A DNA stretch of 64,000 nucleotides, from assembly GCA_958298945.1 (NCBI GenBank), contig OY282605.1:122818267-122882266 (forward strand), written 5' to 3'. Origin of the DNA: Atherix ibis. Lineage: Eukaryota > Arthropoda > Insecta > Diptera > Athericidae. Both the position numbers and the translations under genes were made by a program. Below the pieces are notes generated by a model. The model saw only the letters and a program-made list of their open reading frames with translations. It was not told the DNA's origin and did not search any database. Every line of letters starts with the position of its first letter. Position 1 is the first letter of the stretch. Shown here in pieces: positions 37,601-52,600 of the stretch.

Positions 37601-40600
37601 CAAGAGTCCCAAGGTGTGATCACACGGTTAATAGATGTCGCCTGTAAATATTATCATATAATGCCTTCAAATGGTCTGGCAATAATTTGTCTGGCAACGT
37701 TTGCAGAAAAAAATTTCGTAATTATACTATTGTCACATTTTTGTGATAAATTTTAACTGTCCTTCCAATAAATATCCAAAGATTTCTTACAAGGGAATGG
37801 CCTCGTAATTTACTCCTTTCGTCATACTTTATTGGTAATTTGTACTTGTCAACAAAAAAAATTCACGTGTTACAGTATGCATACGTAACTGAAGATATTC
37901 TTAAAATTAATTTAAAAAAAAAACACCAATTTATATTGTAAAAAAGAAGGTTTCAACATCTGAGAACCTAAATTATTCTTAACAATAAACTTTTATCACT
38001 AAAATCATATTAAGAAAACTGTATCTGGTTAATCCTTCAACTTTTGATTATATTTTCCATCAAAAATTTAGTAACGATAAACTTATTGTTATGTACGATA
38101 ATAAATTTGATGCTTATTTTTCATTATTTCGTATTAAACCTTTTTAAATAAATCCACTTTGGCTTTTAAGGATTATTTAAAAAAAAAAGCTTATCGTTTG
38201 TAGAATTTATACGAAAGTATTTTGTGAAGGGTTTATTTTCTCTAATAAATGCTCGACACGCTTGGTTGTATATAAAATATTTTCGAGTCTTTATTCGTCA
38301 CAGTAATGGCTATAGTAGGAATAAAGGCGAACTAAAAGGTTCTATGAACTACCCAATAAGAAAATATTTTCCTCTTAAACCAACAGGCATGCTAGGCCTA
38401 ATATATACATAAATATCTCGGCACAGTTTTGTCTAGTCCTGGTACACTATTCTATTCTACCACGAACAGGTACAAATCCTATGTCGTAACTAGTCTCACC
38501 ATTAATTTTTTCCTCCACACTTTTATGAATATAACGATTTACTAACCAAAGATGACAAACTTTCTGCAGTGAATATTTTGACGTTCACTATACCATATGC
38601 CTAATAAAAAGTAGTTCAAACTTTCCATTTGCATTCAGAAAAATTATAATAAAATTCACTATTTATTTAGTCGCACAAATAACAATTTACAACGGTCGAT
38701 AACAGAAAAACTTTTTCATAAAAAACATTTTCACTTTGAATATGATTATTTTTTCCTAGACGTGTGCCCACAGTTGAACATCGAAATATCGATAAATTGT
38801 AGAGGCTCCAGTGTGGAGAAATGAAAAAAAATTGACAAAACTAAATGGTTTTGTTTGTAGAGTTTGTATAATTTCTACAAGTTAATATTAGACAGGATTA
38901 TTATTTAAGTATTAAAATAAAAGGTTTTGTATACTATGCGATGTAATTTCTTTGCAACTATTTATAAAAATAACAACAACAAACAACATTTTAAATATTT
39001 AACTAACTGGAATATTATATAAAAATAATATTCCAACAGATGTTAATTGAAAGAAGAGGGGCTGTACGTTTTTTTTGTTTTGTACCCAAATAGGATAGAA
39101 GCTATTTGAATAATAAATTCAATTGCCGACCAACTGTTCTAATGAAGTGGGTGGACGGAAGCCTTGTAAATTTTTAGTTGACATTTATTATTAATAATAT
39201 TTTGAATAATTGATTAACTCCTCTTCACTTTAAGGAGTTGTATTGCATTCACTTAATAAAAAAAAAGGACTAACAAATTTCTCCATAGAATATTATTTTA
39301 TGGTCGGATTATTTACTGAATTATTAGGGAAATTTTTAATAGACTTTTAACTTTAACAATAATTTTTTTCTATTCGAAAATAATTTTTATTGTACAAAAC
39401 AAACAACAACAAAAATTTGTTTTATAAAATTTACAAAATAAAAAAAGTTCCAAAAAAAATTCCGTCGGAAAAACTTATTTTTGTATTTTTTTTTATTTTA
39501 TGGCAAACAAATTTGGAATTCCTAAAATTTTTTTTACAAATTCTCCAGTTCGAATTGTGAAAAATAATTTTTCGAAGAACTTTTCTAACCCACAATTTAA
39601 TTTTTTTTTTATATATATTTTTAAGGAAATTTATTTTATTAAGTAATTTTTTTTTCCTCAAAAAATTATTTAATATTTATAATTTTACTTACATTGTTTA
39701 AATTTATTTCAAGTAGATTTCTCTTTTATTTATCTAGAATAATTATTAGACAAATTTGCAATTGGGTAGTTATATTTTTTTTACTTAATATCAAAAACCT
39801 AATAATATTTTTAATAATGTCCATTAAAAAAAAGCTCATTTATTTTGTGTCCTGGTTAAACACAAAAATGAATGAGTTTTTTTTTAATGCCCATAACCAT
39901 TTGGGGGAAAAAAGAAGAATTTAGGCGAAAATAAGAAGATTAATATTGAGTTCGAATTCAGCTAGTAAAATAGACACAGTGCCATTTAGTTAGTTGTTTT
40001 CCAAGGCTTTTAAATTATTACAATTCAGTGTTCAACTAAATTATCCATTTTGGTGTTCTGAAAGTACAGTCTTGTCATTTGATTGCTATTAAACAAATAT
40101 TTTATCCAAGATGGTATTTGTTAGATTTTATATTTTGATTCCAACGTTTTTCGCGTAAAATTTTCTCAATAAGCAAAATTACCGCATATGGGGCTCTGAA
40201 AAGCCACAAGTGACTTTTGGAGAAGGCACTGTAAGTGGGAAAAGCTGATGTCTGGTAAGCACATTGGTCTAAAGATGTCGTTGGCCCGTATTTCTTTGAA
40301 AATGAAGGAGAGTCCTTTACTATCACTTCTGAGTACTGTTTCTGGTATTATAGCGCCGTATTGTTGAAGCCACATATGATCAAGATTAAAATCGTCAAGT
40401 TTTTGGCTTGAACTTAAAAATTTTATTCTAGATCATATGTGCCATCAACCAGACGGCGGCATAACACGACAGAAAACACGATAAATTTTGGCTTTATTGT
40501 GAGAAAAGTTTCCAGAACACGTAATTCCAAGATTCGGCGATGTAAATTGGCCTCCAAGATCGTCCGATTTGACGCTCTTGGACTTTTTCTTGTAGATCTA

Positions 40601-43600
40601 CACAAAAGTTCGTCCTTACACTTTAAAGACGGCGGCATAACGCGACAGAAAAGACGGGAAATTTTGGCCTTATTGCACGAAAAGTTCCCAGAACACGTAA
40701 TTCCAAGATTTGGCGATGTAAATTGGCCTCCAAGATCGTTCGATTTGACGCTCTTGGACTTTTTCTTGTAGATCTACACAAAAGTTCGTCCATACACTTT
40801 AAAGACGGCGGCATAGCACGACAGAAAACACGATAAATTTTGGCTTTATTGTGAGAAAAGTTTCCAGAACACGTAAGTCCAAGATTTGGCGATGTAAATT
40901 GGCCTCCAAGATCGTTCGATTTGACACTCTTGGACTTTTTCTTGTAATCTACACAAAAGTTCGTCCTTACACTTTAAAGACGGCGCCATAACACGACAGA
41001 AAACACGATAAATTTTGGCTTTATTGTGAGAAAAGTTTCCAGAACACGTAATTCCAAGATTTGGCGATGTAAATTGGCCTCCAAGATCGTTCGATTTGAC
41101 GCTCTTGGACTTTTTCTTGTAGATCTACACAAAAGTTCGTCCATACACTTTAAAGACGGCGGCATAGCACGACAGAAAACACGATAAATTTTGGCTTTAT
41201 TGTGAGAAAAGTTTCCAGAACACGTAAGTCCAAGATTTGGCGATGTAAATTGGCCTCCAAGATCGTTCGATTTGACACTCTTGGACTTTTTCTTGTAATC
41301 TACACAAAAGTTCGTCCTTACACTTTAAAGACGGCGCCATAACACGACAGAAAACACGATAAATTTTGGCTTTATTGTGAGAAAAGTTTCCAGAACACGT
41401 AATTCCAAGATTTGGCGATGTAAATTGGCCTCCAAGATCGTTCGATTTGACGCTCTTGGACTTTTTCTTGTAGATCTACACAAAAGTTCGTCCTTACACT
41501 TTAAAGACGGCGGCATAACACGACAGAAAACACGATAAATTTTGGCTTTATTGTGAGAAAAGTTTCCAGAACACGTAATTCCAAGATTTGGCGATGTAAA
41601 TTGGCCTCCAAGATCGTTCGATTTGACACTCTTGGACTTTTTCTTGTAATCTACACAAAAGTTCGTCTTTTCTCAGACAATACGCGTTTCTAAAGCATTT
41701 AAAAATTTATTTCTGTTAAATAAAGATCGAATTACAACCCAAAAAGTGATATGTGCGAATAAAAGATTAAAAAATTCGGTGGCGGGCTTTTGAGTGGTAT
41801 TCAGGGTGGCTATTAAAAGACTGAATGAAGTTGTTATCTCTGGTTAGGTATTGAAATCGAGTCATTTGGATATTTTATGGAAACATTTTTAAATCCAGTT
41901 TTGAAATGTTCTGAAGCGATGTCCTGGAGAAGAAATTAATAAAACAAATGATATAAATATATACTTGATCTAGAAGCTAGTCTGACATTAAAATGTTGCC
42001 GGCATTTCTCTAAGCTTGAATAATTGGACTTTTCCTCGTAAGTGGCATCATACGTAGCTATTTTAGTTATCAAGGGATGATCTACAATTTGCAACAATAA
42101 CAAAAATATATTATGACTTTTCAAATTCTTCAATTTTCCAGTTGTCAGGCTTAATGGCAAGGTCCAAGAAATAGAATGTATTAAAAATTTCATCAAAATC
42201 TGAATTTTAAGTGTATTTTATTTAAATTTACCTGCCGAAACACAAACTAGATAGAAAATGGCCACAAACAAAAATTTACCATTTTTGATTGAATATTTTC
42301 AAATAACCGAAATGATAGTCATTTGCCACTAAAAATGTTTTAAATTTCAAAATAATAAAATTTCCTTAAAAATAATATTATTTCCTTAAATTTGATAAAT
42401 TTCAAATTGTTTTTCCTATAATTTGAATAATTTTTCTTATTTTTTGTTGTTGCACAAATACTATTTGAACTCGTAATAGAAAAATCGAATTTTTTATCAG
42501 GAAAATACTCTATCATTTATTGACATTTAAAATTTTTCTAAAAAATAGTTTAAAGATTAAAAAATATTTTACAGTTTTTTTTTGATTATTCTTATTATTT
42601 TTTATTATGGGTAGTTTGTGTTTTGTTGTATTTTTATCAACGTGATTTGTGTTTAATAATAGAGCCATTGCGTTGTCATTTCTTCACATGCTATCCTTAC
42701 GACTATCTGTGGAAAGTACTAAACACAAGCTTTACTATTGATTATATTATAGTTTAAATATATTTTGCATTAATAGATGAATTCTTGTAATAAATAATTC
42801 TGCCATATTTCGTCCTTTTATATCGCTTTACTTTTGAACGATGACAAATACAAAATTCCATCATGCAATCGTGCATGTTACGGATTTTTCCCGTGCAACT
42901 GACCACAAAATATTTAAATGTGTTCATTTTCGTAGGTCATACTTTTTAAAAATAAATAAATGATTATGGCCAGGTAAAACCTTCGTTTATTCATTCATTT
43001 CCATTTCAATGTATTAAGTAGAAAGTTTGTTATTTTCCAAGTATCGCCGCTATACGTAACCTTCCGTCACACTTAAAATAGATTAACAGAAGACCGTCCA
43101 TCCCTTAACGGTCACGATATCTTTTGTGTAGGCACCTATAAACTCAATCGATTATGCAATAAATTCCTTCAATTTATTATCAATAAAAAGTATTTCGTAA
43201 TAATGCAACGTAATGTAATTATTTTCGCTTGTAATATAAAAAGGATTTTGATTTTTTGATAGTAGCGCTAACAAATGAAATTCATGCTCGAAGGACATGT
43301 GAAAATGAATATTTCTACTAAATAAATAATCAAACTGAATGAATATTTCTCAAATAGTAAAAATTTACCTATAATTTGTATTTTTCCATCTATTTTTTAT
43401 AAGAAATTGTAATTATTTGGCAATTAGAATAAGAAAATTTCCTTAAGAGTGAATATACTTAAACATAGAAACTAAAATCGTAAAGGATTATTCAATTTTC
43501 GGTTGGGATAAACCCTTTTTATGTAAAATTTAATCCAAAATAAATTCGCTTTGTTAGTTAAAACTGTTTGTCAGTATTCTTACAGTTTATTCAATTCTTT

Positions 43601-46600
43601 GGAGAAGAAGTCCTCGCTTTTCCTCGACAACCCTCAACATTTGCGTACTCATTTCCAACAAGAAATATCAGTATAATATGGGGTATGGGGTAAACTTTTT
43701 CAACCAAAATCTGAAATTTTGTGTGTGCATTTCCTTGCCATTTGCGATTTAGTCCTTTCTCTTGGTTAAAGATGGACGTTTGCGTTGAATTTCCCTCTTT
43801 AAAACTTCAAGTTGTGTACAATAACGATTAGTAGTAACCTATTAATTTTCGTTCAGAAACTCATAGTGTATTACACCCTTGAGGTCCCACCAACAACACA
43901 ACGGAACCTTTTTACTGATGTACACCTGCTTTTGCAGTTTTTTTTGTAAACTATTCACCTTGCCACGATTTTGTAAACTACCCACTTTTCATCTCCAGTC
44001 ATAAAGCGCTGCAAAAACGGTTTCTTTTTGTGACGAGCAAGATTCGAAGAACATGTCGAAATTCTATCGATTAAATTTTTCTCTCCTAATTTATGTGGCA
44101 CCCAAACAGTTGCCACGAAACCAAGTCTTTTAATGTGATCCAAAGCAGTTGTCTGATCAATTCCGAGCTTTAAAACTATATCTACAAAAGTTGTTGTGAT
44201 CATACTGCCGAACTCTACATCATTCACATCTGATAGCCTTCCTGACTGAGTTTATCTTTTAAAGAAAAGTCACACGAACAAAATTTTATAAACCATCTTT
44301 GGCACGTTTGAGTTGTTACTGCGTCCTCTCCGAACACTTAACACAAGTGTTTTGCTTCTTTTTTCGAATATTTCTGGCTGTAATTTGGCCATTTCTTAAC
44401 GGGGGTGGGGTTTTAGATTTCAAGATTGTGTACACAAACGCGATCTTTCTCGAAGTCCTACAAGCAAAAGTCCACCAGCGTCAAATCGCACAATCTTGGA
44501 GGACAATGAACATAATTAAATCTTACAATTACACGTGCTAGGAATTTGTCGCGCAATAAAGCTAAAATTTGTCGTGTTCCGTAAAAAGTTTCAACTTCAG
44601 CCCAACAACAAGTCGGTTACTATGAGGCAATAGCGCTCAGAATTGACGTTAACGGTCTTAGCTTCTTTATTTTCAAAGAAACATGGACCAATTACACCTT
44701 TAGACAAAAAATCACACCATAATCACTTTTCGCTGATACAATGGCTTCTTTAGAGTCACTTGTTGGTTTTCAGAGCCGCATATACTCAGAAATGAGCCTC
44801 ATCACTGGAGAAAATTGGTTCAAAAAACCGCATTCAAAGTCTTTTCTTTCAGCACCCAATCCCAATCGGTGTATCTTCTGCGAATTTTATAGTCTATTAA
44901 ACGATTAATAATGTCAAATGGCAAATCTTAGACTAAACAAATCTTAGATTATAGAAGAACTGGATAGGCCTCTGTCCAAATTTTGTTGACAATACATTCG
45001 TAAGAACGCACATCCATAGAAAATTACAGAAACGGCGTAAATCAGTGGGGGCCAATTTTAAAGTTCAGTATGCGATTGACGAGGTAATTTTAAACCATTG
45101 TCATTTATGATATTATCATGCATAAGCAATGAATAAAAGACTATACTCTTTGTGTTCCTTATACAGTAGTAAAATGGCTTCATTTTCCGTTAAATCGCTC
45201 CTAAATCATTCGGATCCTTTTCTAAGTATTTTTCACAGTCGTTTATGTATTCTGAATATTTGGATGATTTCTATTCGAACAGATATTATTTAATAAATTT
45301 ATCCTAATTCTGAGAATCTATTACATACTTGCCAATACACAGTTATTATATGTTGCAGCCAAAGGTAAAAGTTGAATTCATTTAGTATATTCCTTATTAA
45401 CCAGTATTAATTTGACAAATCTGCGCTTACGTGCTTCGGAATAGTATTTCTTTGCAATTACTCCCGCTCGCACCGTACATACCACAGTTTACGCACGCCG
45501 GCACTGAACTACATAATTTTTTAATAAACATTAAACTTTCAAAATCACATTTTTTTTACATTTATTCAACTATGAACTTTTTACTTTTAAACAACTTTTT
45601 TTAATTGAAAAAATCATTAAAAACCACCTAAACACATCACAAACTAAATTTTTATTAATTTGTCTAATAAAAATAAAGATATCAACTTAACGAAAGAAAG
45701 AAATTTCCGATTTCCTCATTCTGTTGAATGACCAGCAATCCTTTACAAAACACTTCATATTTTGAAATTAAAACTTCCTATTAAATGTCACCAACAATAA
45801 AACTTTTTATGTAAATACTTACTTTTTCGTAAATTCTTTGAAAAGTATTAAAAATACACTTTCACTTGCACTTTACAATAAGTATCAAAATAACAACTTG
45901 AAAAAACAACAACAAAAGTATTCAAGCATTTCGGTATGCAACCACTTTCATGGAGAATAGCGTTTTTTTTTAAACTCTCAGAAAGTTTACAAAATTGACG
46001 CGCTTGATATTTACAAAATAAATAATAAACCTAAAATACAACTCCATTTCATATCAAAAGATTGCACAAAAAATAAAAATTGCCTTTCGCTGTGTTTAAA
46101 TTGTGTTTTAATTTAGAATAAGTGAGTTAAAATGAATATTCAAAATTATTTATTTTACGAAAACTAGATGTCAGTGGGTGTCATGTCTATATTAAAAAAT
46201 ATACATAAACGTATGCAAGCAGTACTATTTCTCGCCGCTTTTGCAATAATTAAGCCGAAAAAAATGCGTATACATATACGAAAATGTGACGTATATCCAA
46301 TTATTCTTTAATCTAAAGATAGGACAGGCCTGTCATTTGACAGCTGTCAAACAAATATGTCATCCAAAGTTTTATTTGTTTAGTTCCAGGTTTTTCATTT
46401 CACATTATGAAGAGTCTAACAAAGAAACAATGCGTAAAAAGTTTTAAATTTGCCACATTTCGTTTTAAGAGGAGATCATTTTTCGATCCATAGGTGTGTT
46501 TATTAGTGAAATTGCTGTATATGGGGCTCTGAAACCTACAAATTCATTCTGGAGGAGCTATTGCATCTGCAACAAGCTACTTGTTGGTATGTTTTTTGGT

Positions 46601-49600
46601 TTGAAGCCCGTATATCCTTGAACTGTCAATTCTGAGGTTGTCTTTTTTGCCCTTCGGCAAAAATCAACATTTTACTAAGTAGCAATGACCCAATTACCTC
46701 CCGAAATGTGCGTATTACCGCCCAAAAAAGTCTCGTGGCAGCCATTTAAATGATGTTTTATTCAATTCATAATGAGAAGGTCCACGCAATATAATGAAAC
46801 TTTTTTTAATTTTCTTTTAAACTCGGCATTAATAAAAATTAAGGATCATTTGTATTTAGTAAAATATCTCGATTTTGGAATGTATAAGAACTTTTAAAAG
46901 CTCTACTATAAAAATGGTAACTACTTTTAAAAGCTCTGTTTTCAACAACAACAAAATGTAATAATTTTGAAATTATCTAATAATAAGCCAATATTGAATA
47001 AGATTTCTTAAGAAGTATTTTTAGGCTAAAAGAGGATGTGAAAAATTGAAAAGATAATTATTCAAATAAAGGAATAATTTGAATAATTATCTTTTAATTA
47101 ATAACTAAAATAATACCTTATGGGACTATCCAGATATTATTTCATCTAATAAACAAATGACAGCTTGGATGACATTTAATGTTTGACAGTTGATTTTAAA
47201 AATCGATTATTTCAATTGATTTTAAAAAAAAATTAACTAATGCAGAATGTTTATTTCTGTCCCTATCATAATGAAAAATGTTTTCTTATTAGGGAACAAC
47301 GGATTTTCCGTAGGATTGTCGGTGGTTGCTTTTGCCATAAAAATTTACTTTTTAAACAAAAATATCAGAATAGAAAGAATAGAAAGGGGAACCCTCCATT
47401 TATGATCAATTTTTGATACTAATTACTGTCAACAAAAAGTTACAGTTCCAAAAATGAATCAATAATAATCGAAAATGCTTCAAATGCCAATAATAATCGA
47501 ACTTTATCGAATATATTTATTTAATCTGTCTTCACCTATTTTGCCTTCGTATTTCTACCACATTAACGTTAATCACTTACTAGGAATAAAGAATAATTTA
47601 TAACTTATAATCCTCATTTAATTAATGCTTGTGCCTTTTTCGAAAGTGTTGTGTTATCACTAATTGCGGATGATCAGATATGAAAAATTCCAATACAAAA
47701 GTCGATAATAATTAAATCAATGTAGTTTATTTTTTTATATTTTTTTTTGTATGCAATGTGAACTTTTGTGAGTATAGCACCCCCTCCCCTCCCCCAATCC
47801 AGGGTATGTGGAAATTGTTATATGCTATGCGTTAGTTTGGTTGTCATCATCATCATCATCATCATCGTCATCAAAAGAACAAAATCAAATTAATTACGGG
47901 CTTTTGTTCGAAAGTCAATATTAAAAGTTAAAAATATTTAACCTTCACAATATTTAATGCATGTGTGATATTTTTACTTTTGTTGTTTTCAACATCAACC
48001 CCCACCTTTACATGAACTCATTGATTTGGTAGGAGCAGTGCCCAGTGTCGTTGTGACGAGTTGAATTTGAGTAAAAAAAATTAAATTAAAAAAATCAAAG
48101 TCGTAGATTTACAAAAAAAGAAAATTGTTTTATACTTTCAAGTGGAAGAGGGTAGTTTCCTTTTTCTTTTCATTTCTCCCCTTAAATACCCTCCCTAAAA
48201 TTTTTGGCACAGCAAAAAATAAAAGGGATCCGACTATGCTTGGTGACTGCCAATCTATGCTGCCAAATTGTATATTGATGTAAAAGGTGTATGAATTTTT
48301 AAAAAGCCTAAAAGTCCGATTGAAAGTTTATTTTACTTTCGTTTATTTATTTTTCATGTACTCGTAACAATGGAGGCATTTGTATTGTTCTATTCGCACT
48401 CACCTTCATTTTAGAATACAAACAAATTTGTTTAGGCAATGTTCTATTTACTTTCGAAATATTCCCAAAATACTTTCAATACGAACACAGTTTTAAATTT
48501 GCCTTTAGTTCACGATGGAGTCGGACAACGACGGTGCAGCACTTTTCAATGGTCTCTCAATCGTCAGTTTTTTTTTTTTTTTTTGGTCCCGAAAAAAAAC
48601 ATCTGTTATTATTTTGATACATAAATAATTTAAAGAAAACCGATGAAAATTGTTAAGAGTACCACCAACGTGAAAAAACTTAAAACGAAACGTTTCATTT
48701 TCATGATAGAAGAAAAAAAACCGAATAAATTTTACACGCTTAAAGTATAGTTTCACTGAAATGTGACCTGGTCCAAAGAAATAGAAAAGAAAAAAAGTAA
48801 AAAAAAATTTCTTCTATTGGTACTCCTGTTTTTTTTTAAACATAAATATTTTCAGTTTTATCGATGCTTTTTGTATGCAAACATTTATTACTAAAGTACA
48901 CGAAAAAATAATAAACAGTTTTTTTGTTTTTGGTTTTGCTTAAATATTTTATGTTGTATTTGAATTGAATTTAATCTAAAGGAAATTTTGCTGGCAAAAC
49001 AATAAAGGATAAAAAAAGAAAACTGACAGGAAATGGTATCCTTTATAGAATGGTATCCCTATAGAACGGTTAACGTATAGAAAATGGAGAAATGTGGGAA
49101 AAGAAACTAAGATGATATCAAGGGTGAAATGGTAGCCAGCAAAAGAAGCCCATGGAATTTATTAAGTATTCAAATAATCAATAAGCCACAATAACCTATT
49201 AACGTCTACATGCAAAATTAATGTTCGATTGTGGCTTATTGATTATCGTCAATCAAATGCACTTTAAAGGTGTGTGTTTTTTTTTTTTTTTAAGAAACTT
49301 TCTACAAACTTTGCGATATTGTTCATTTGTTTCTGTATTCGATTATTCTAACGGATATGAATTTTACTGATAAAATTACTATCTTTGCCAATATTAAAAT
49401 TGTTTTCATTAAAAAAAATATTTAATTCGTTTTTTTTTTCAATCATTTATTGATTAAGATTTTATATTTGTTCATAAAGATTAATTTCAATTGAAGGTAA
49501 TAATTTTTTTTTTGGATAATATGTGAAAATCCGTATTTACAATATATTGTTCCATTATCAGTTTATGTGTTCCATTACCAACGTTCTAAAGGATTATCTA

Positions 49601-52600
49601 TTTCGTGGTTCGGAACGGCAGCCTTGTCATATAACATCTGTCAAACTTATATGTCATCGAAGGCGGCATTTGTTTAGTTTAATGGTACCCCTTATAATTT
49701 CCAAACAAGGCGGTGAAATTATAGTGACTTTCTCTAAAAGGACAACATTTTTAAGAGCGTTTAAGAGGGGACAACGTTTTATTTTGCGATTAGGGTCATT
49801 TCTTATTTGGTGGATACGTGAATAAGCAAAATTACCATAAATGGGGCTCTAAAAAACCATAGTATCTACAAAAATTGATCGTTTGATGTGCATTTTGGTC
49901 TACAGATGTTATTGGTCCGTATTTCTTTGAAATTTGAAAAAAGAGAAACCGTTACTGTAAATTCTGAGCACTAAGGCTGTATGAAAACAGATTTTTTTAG
50001 CCTGGACGTAAAAAATCTAATCTGGACCATATATGTGGTTTCAACAAGGCGGCACCACGAACCCCACAACATGGAAAATTTGGTCTTTATTGTGCGAAAA
50101 ATTCCCAGAACGCGTAATTTCGATATTTGAAGATGTCAGTTGGCCTCCAAGATCGTTCGATTTGACACTGTTGGACTTTTTCTTGTAGATCTATACGAAA
50201 GATCTTCTTTAAGCAGACAATCTTGAAAACTTTAGAGCATTTCGAAATTTATTTCTGTTAAATAAAGACCGAATTAGAATTCCAAATTTAAAAACTAACA
50301 TCCCTAGAAAAAAATAATCGAATTACAGCCAGAAAGGTGCCATAAAAAGTTATTAAAAAGTATGGCCTTTTAAATTATAATATTTTATATAGGAGGTCTG
50401 TTCAAAAAGTATCGCGAATTTTTTTTGTGGCGTTATATTGGTACTTATGTCTCTCACTTATGCCGACAAGTTCGGCCATTTAGAATGTTCAGTTAATTTT
50501 TGACCGCTGCTTTGCTTGCACGTGTTTTGGCTCGTCTTAGATTTTTGTCCATTCCAAAAAATAGACCAAAGAATCTGTTTCGGGAACAAAAAAAACTCAT
50601 AGGGAGCCAGATCTGGGGAATACGGTGGCTTCGGCATTATTAGTGCGGTGTTTTTAGCCAAAAATTCGCGCACAAGCAACGATGCGTGAGCAGGAGCGTT
50701 ATCATGGTGCTAAAGCCAATTTTTGTTCTTCCACAAATCCGGGCCTTTCTGGCGCATTGCTTCACGCAACTTGCGCATAACTTGCAGGTAATAATCCTTA
50801 TTGACCGTTCTAACCTGTGGCAAGAACTCATGATGCACCACGCCCCTGCAATCGAAGAAAACTGTAAGCAAAACCTTCACATTCGACCGAACTTGGAGCG
50901 TTTTTTCGGTTTTGGCTCGTGCGGCAGCTTCCATTGGGATGATTCAGCTTTGGTTTCCACGTCATAACCATAAACCCATGATTCTTCACCAATTATGACC
51001 CTTTGGAGCAAATTTGGGTCGTCGCGGACAGAGTCCAACAGCTCCTTCGCAATTTTAATGCGGTGCCGTTTTTGGTCGAAAATGGATAAAAATCGAAGAC
51101 AAGCCAAAATACTTGCAAGCAAAGCATCTGTCAAAAATTAACTGAACAATCAAAATGGCCGAATTTGTCGGCATAAGTGAGACAGACCTCGTACCATGCA
51201 TTATGGCAAGAACCAAGAAATATTCCACCGAAATCTGAATTTGAAGTGCGTTTTATTTGACTTCACTTACCAAAGCACAAAGTTTGGATAGCCTTTTATA
51301 GACTATTATAGGGATTATAAAAAATTAACACACACAAAAATAATTTTCATTAGCAATAACAGTCACTATTTGGAAGTCACTCGACAACAGTAATATCAAA
51401 ACAAACCAAGTCATACAATATTTGAACCTTCCTCAAAATCTTTTCGACATTTTTTTTTAGAAAAAAATTGCTCGTTTTTTTTTAATATTAAAAAATTTCA
51501 AGAAATTAATTTAAAATATTGTTCTGCGAAAAAATGTTGATAATCGAAAATGGATTGAGATAAAAATATCCAAATACATGGTTCTGCTGGGTTACCATGC
51601 AATTCTATTAGGTAATATGACCATTCATGATAAAAAGGTAATATGATCGAATTTTTGTTCTTATCGAAAATAAATATTGGTGATAAAATGGCAAATAATT
51701 CCATTGTCAAAAGAATTTCTGTCTTGTTTTTGTTTTTAAGTGAATTGTACAAAAAAATAACACCACGAAATGGCAACACACAAAAACCTTGTCGGAACGG
51801 TGCACATATCTTATGTGGGGCTTGAGACGTTGGGTAATGGGACACTCTAAACAATTTTTTTTTTGCCTTATAAGAAAAGTTGTTTTATTCTGATTTCAGC
51901 AAATTGGGATATATAAGATATGAAAAAATAAAATACCGAAAAAGAAAGAATGTGATTATATTCAGAGAAAACTTTTTTTAATGTATTGTTTAGAAGCGTT
52001 GGTAATAGAACACTTTAAATTCTGTTTTATTCTATGTAAAATTTAGTTGTAGCATTTTTGCCTAAAAAAATAAAACAGGAAAAAAAGAAAATGGTGACCT
52101 CTGTTGAAGAGAACAAATGAAATTACTTTTAATAAATCAAACTATGTCAAAAAGTCCTATCAAATTAATAAAAATAAAATCTTCGTTGAAATAATATCCG
52201 CACTTTTTCTAAAAACTTATTTTTTAAAAAAATTCATAAAAATTACAAACCAATGTGTTTGCTGAAACAAGCACTCAATTGTACTCTATAGAAATGCTGG
52301 TATGGAAATAATATAAATTCAGTATATTATATGTTACACATAAGGAGCTTTTGTCTCTTTTATTAACAGCTTTCGCTCACTTTTATTGCAACGTCACCAC
52401 AGTAATTTTGCTGAACCTTTATAACCCTTTACAACTTCAAAAAAAGTGAGCGTGTTCTAAAAAATCGTAACACAATTCCGAGACAACGGGACAACTGCAA
52501 ACTGCACGTAGTTGGCGCTGCAATAATTTTCAAAACCTTCCCAATCTTATGGAAATGCATAAAATTCCGACGAAAAGTGCAAACGGTTAGATTTTGTTTA

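Larger units (their letters stand above)
46801..49599. other. Intron 8, no gene; hairpins and microsatellite
   Basis: No gene is recognised. Two perfect 19-bp-arm hairpins lie at 47049-47095 and 49174-49246. A (TCA)n microsatellite lies near 47844-47873 and a C-rich tract near 47770-47790. Frames at 48439-48756 are artefacts. Confidence 0.5.

Noticed and set aside
40439..41516. Repeated 63-110 codon frames on both strands in the 175-bp array
   Set aside because: They are fragments of a decayed transposase repeated in tandem. The minus-strand frames are shadows, and the plus-strand frame stops inside every unit.
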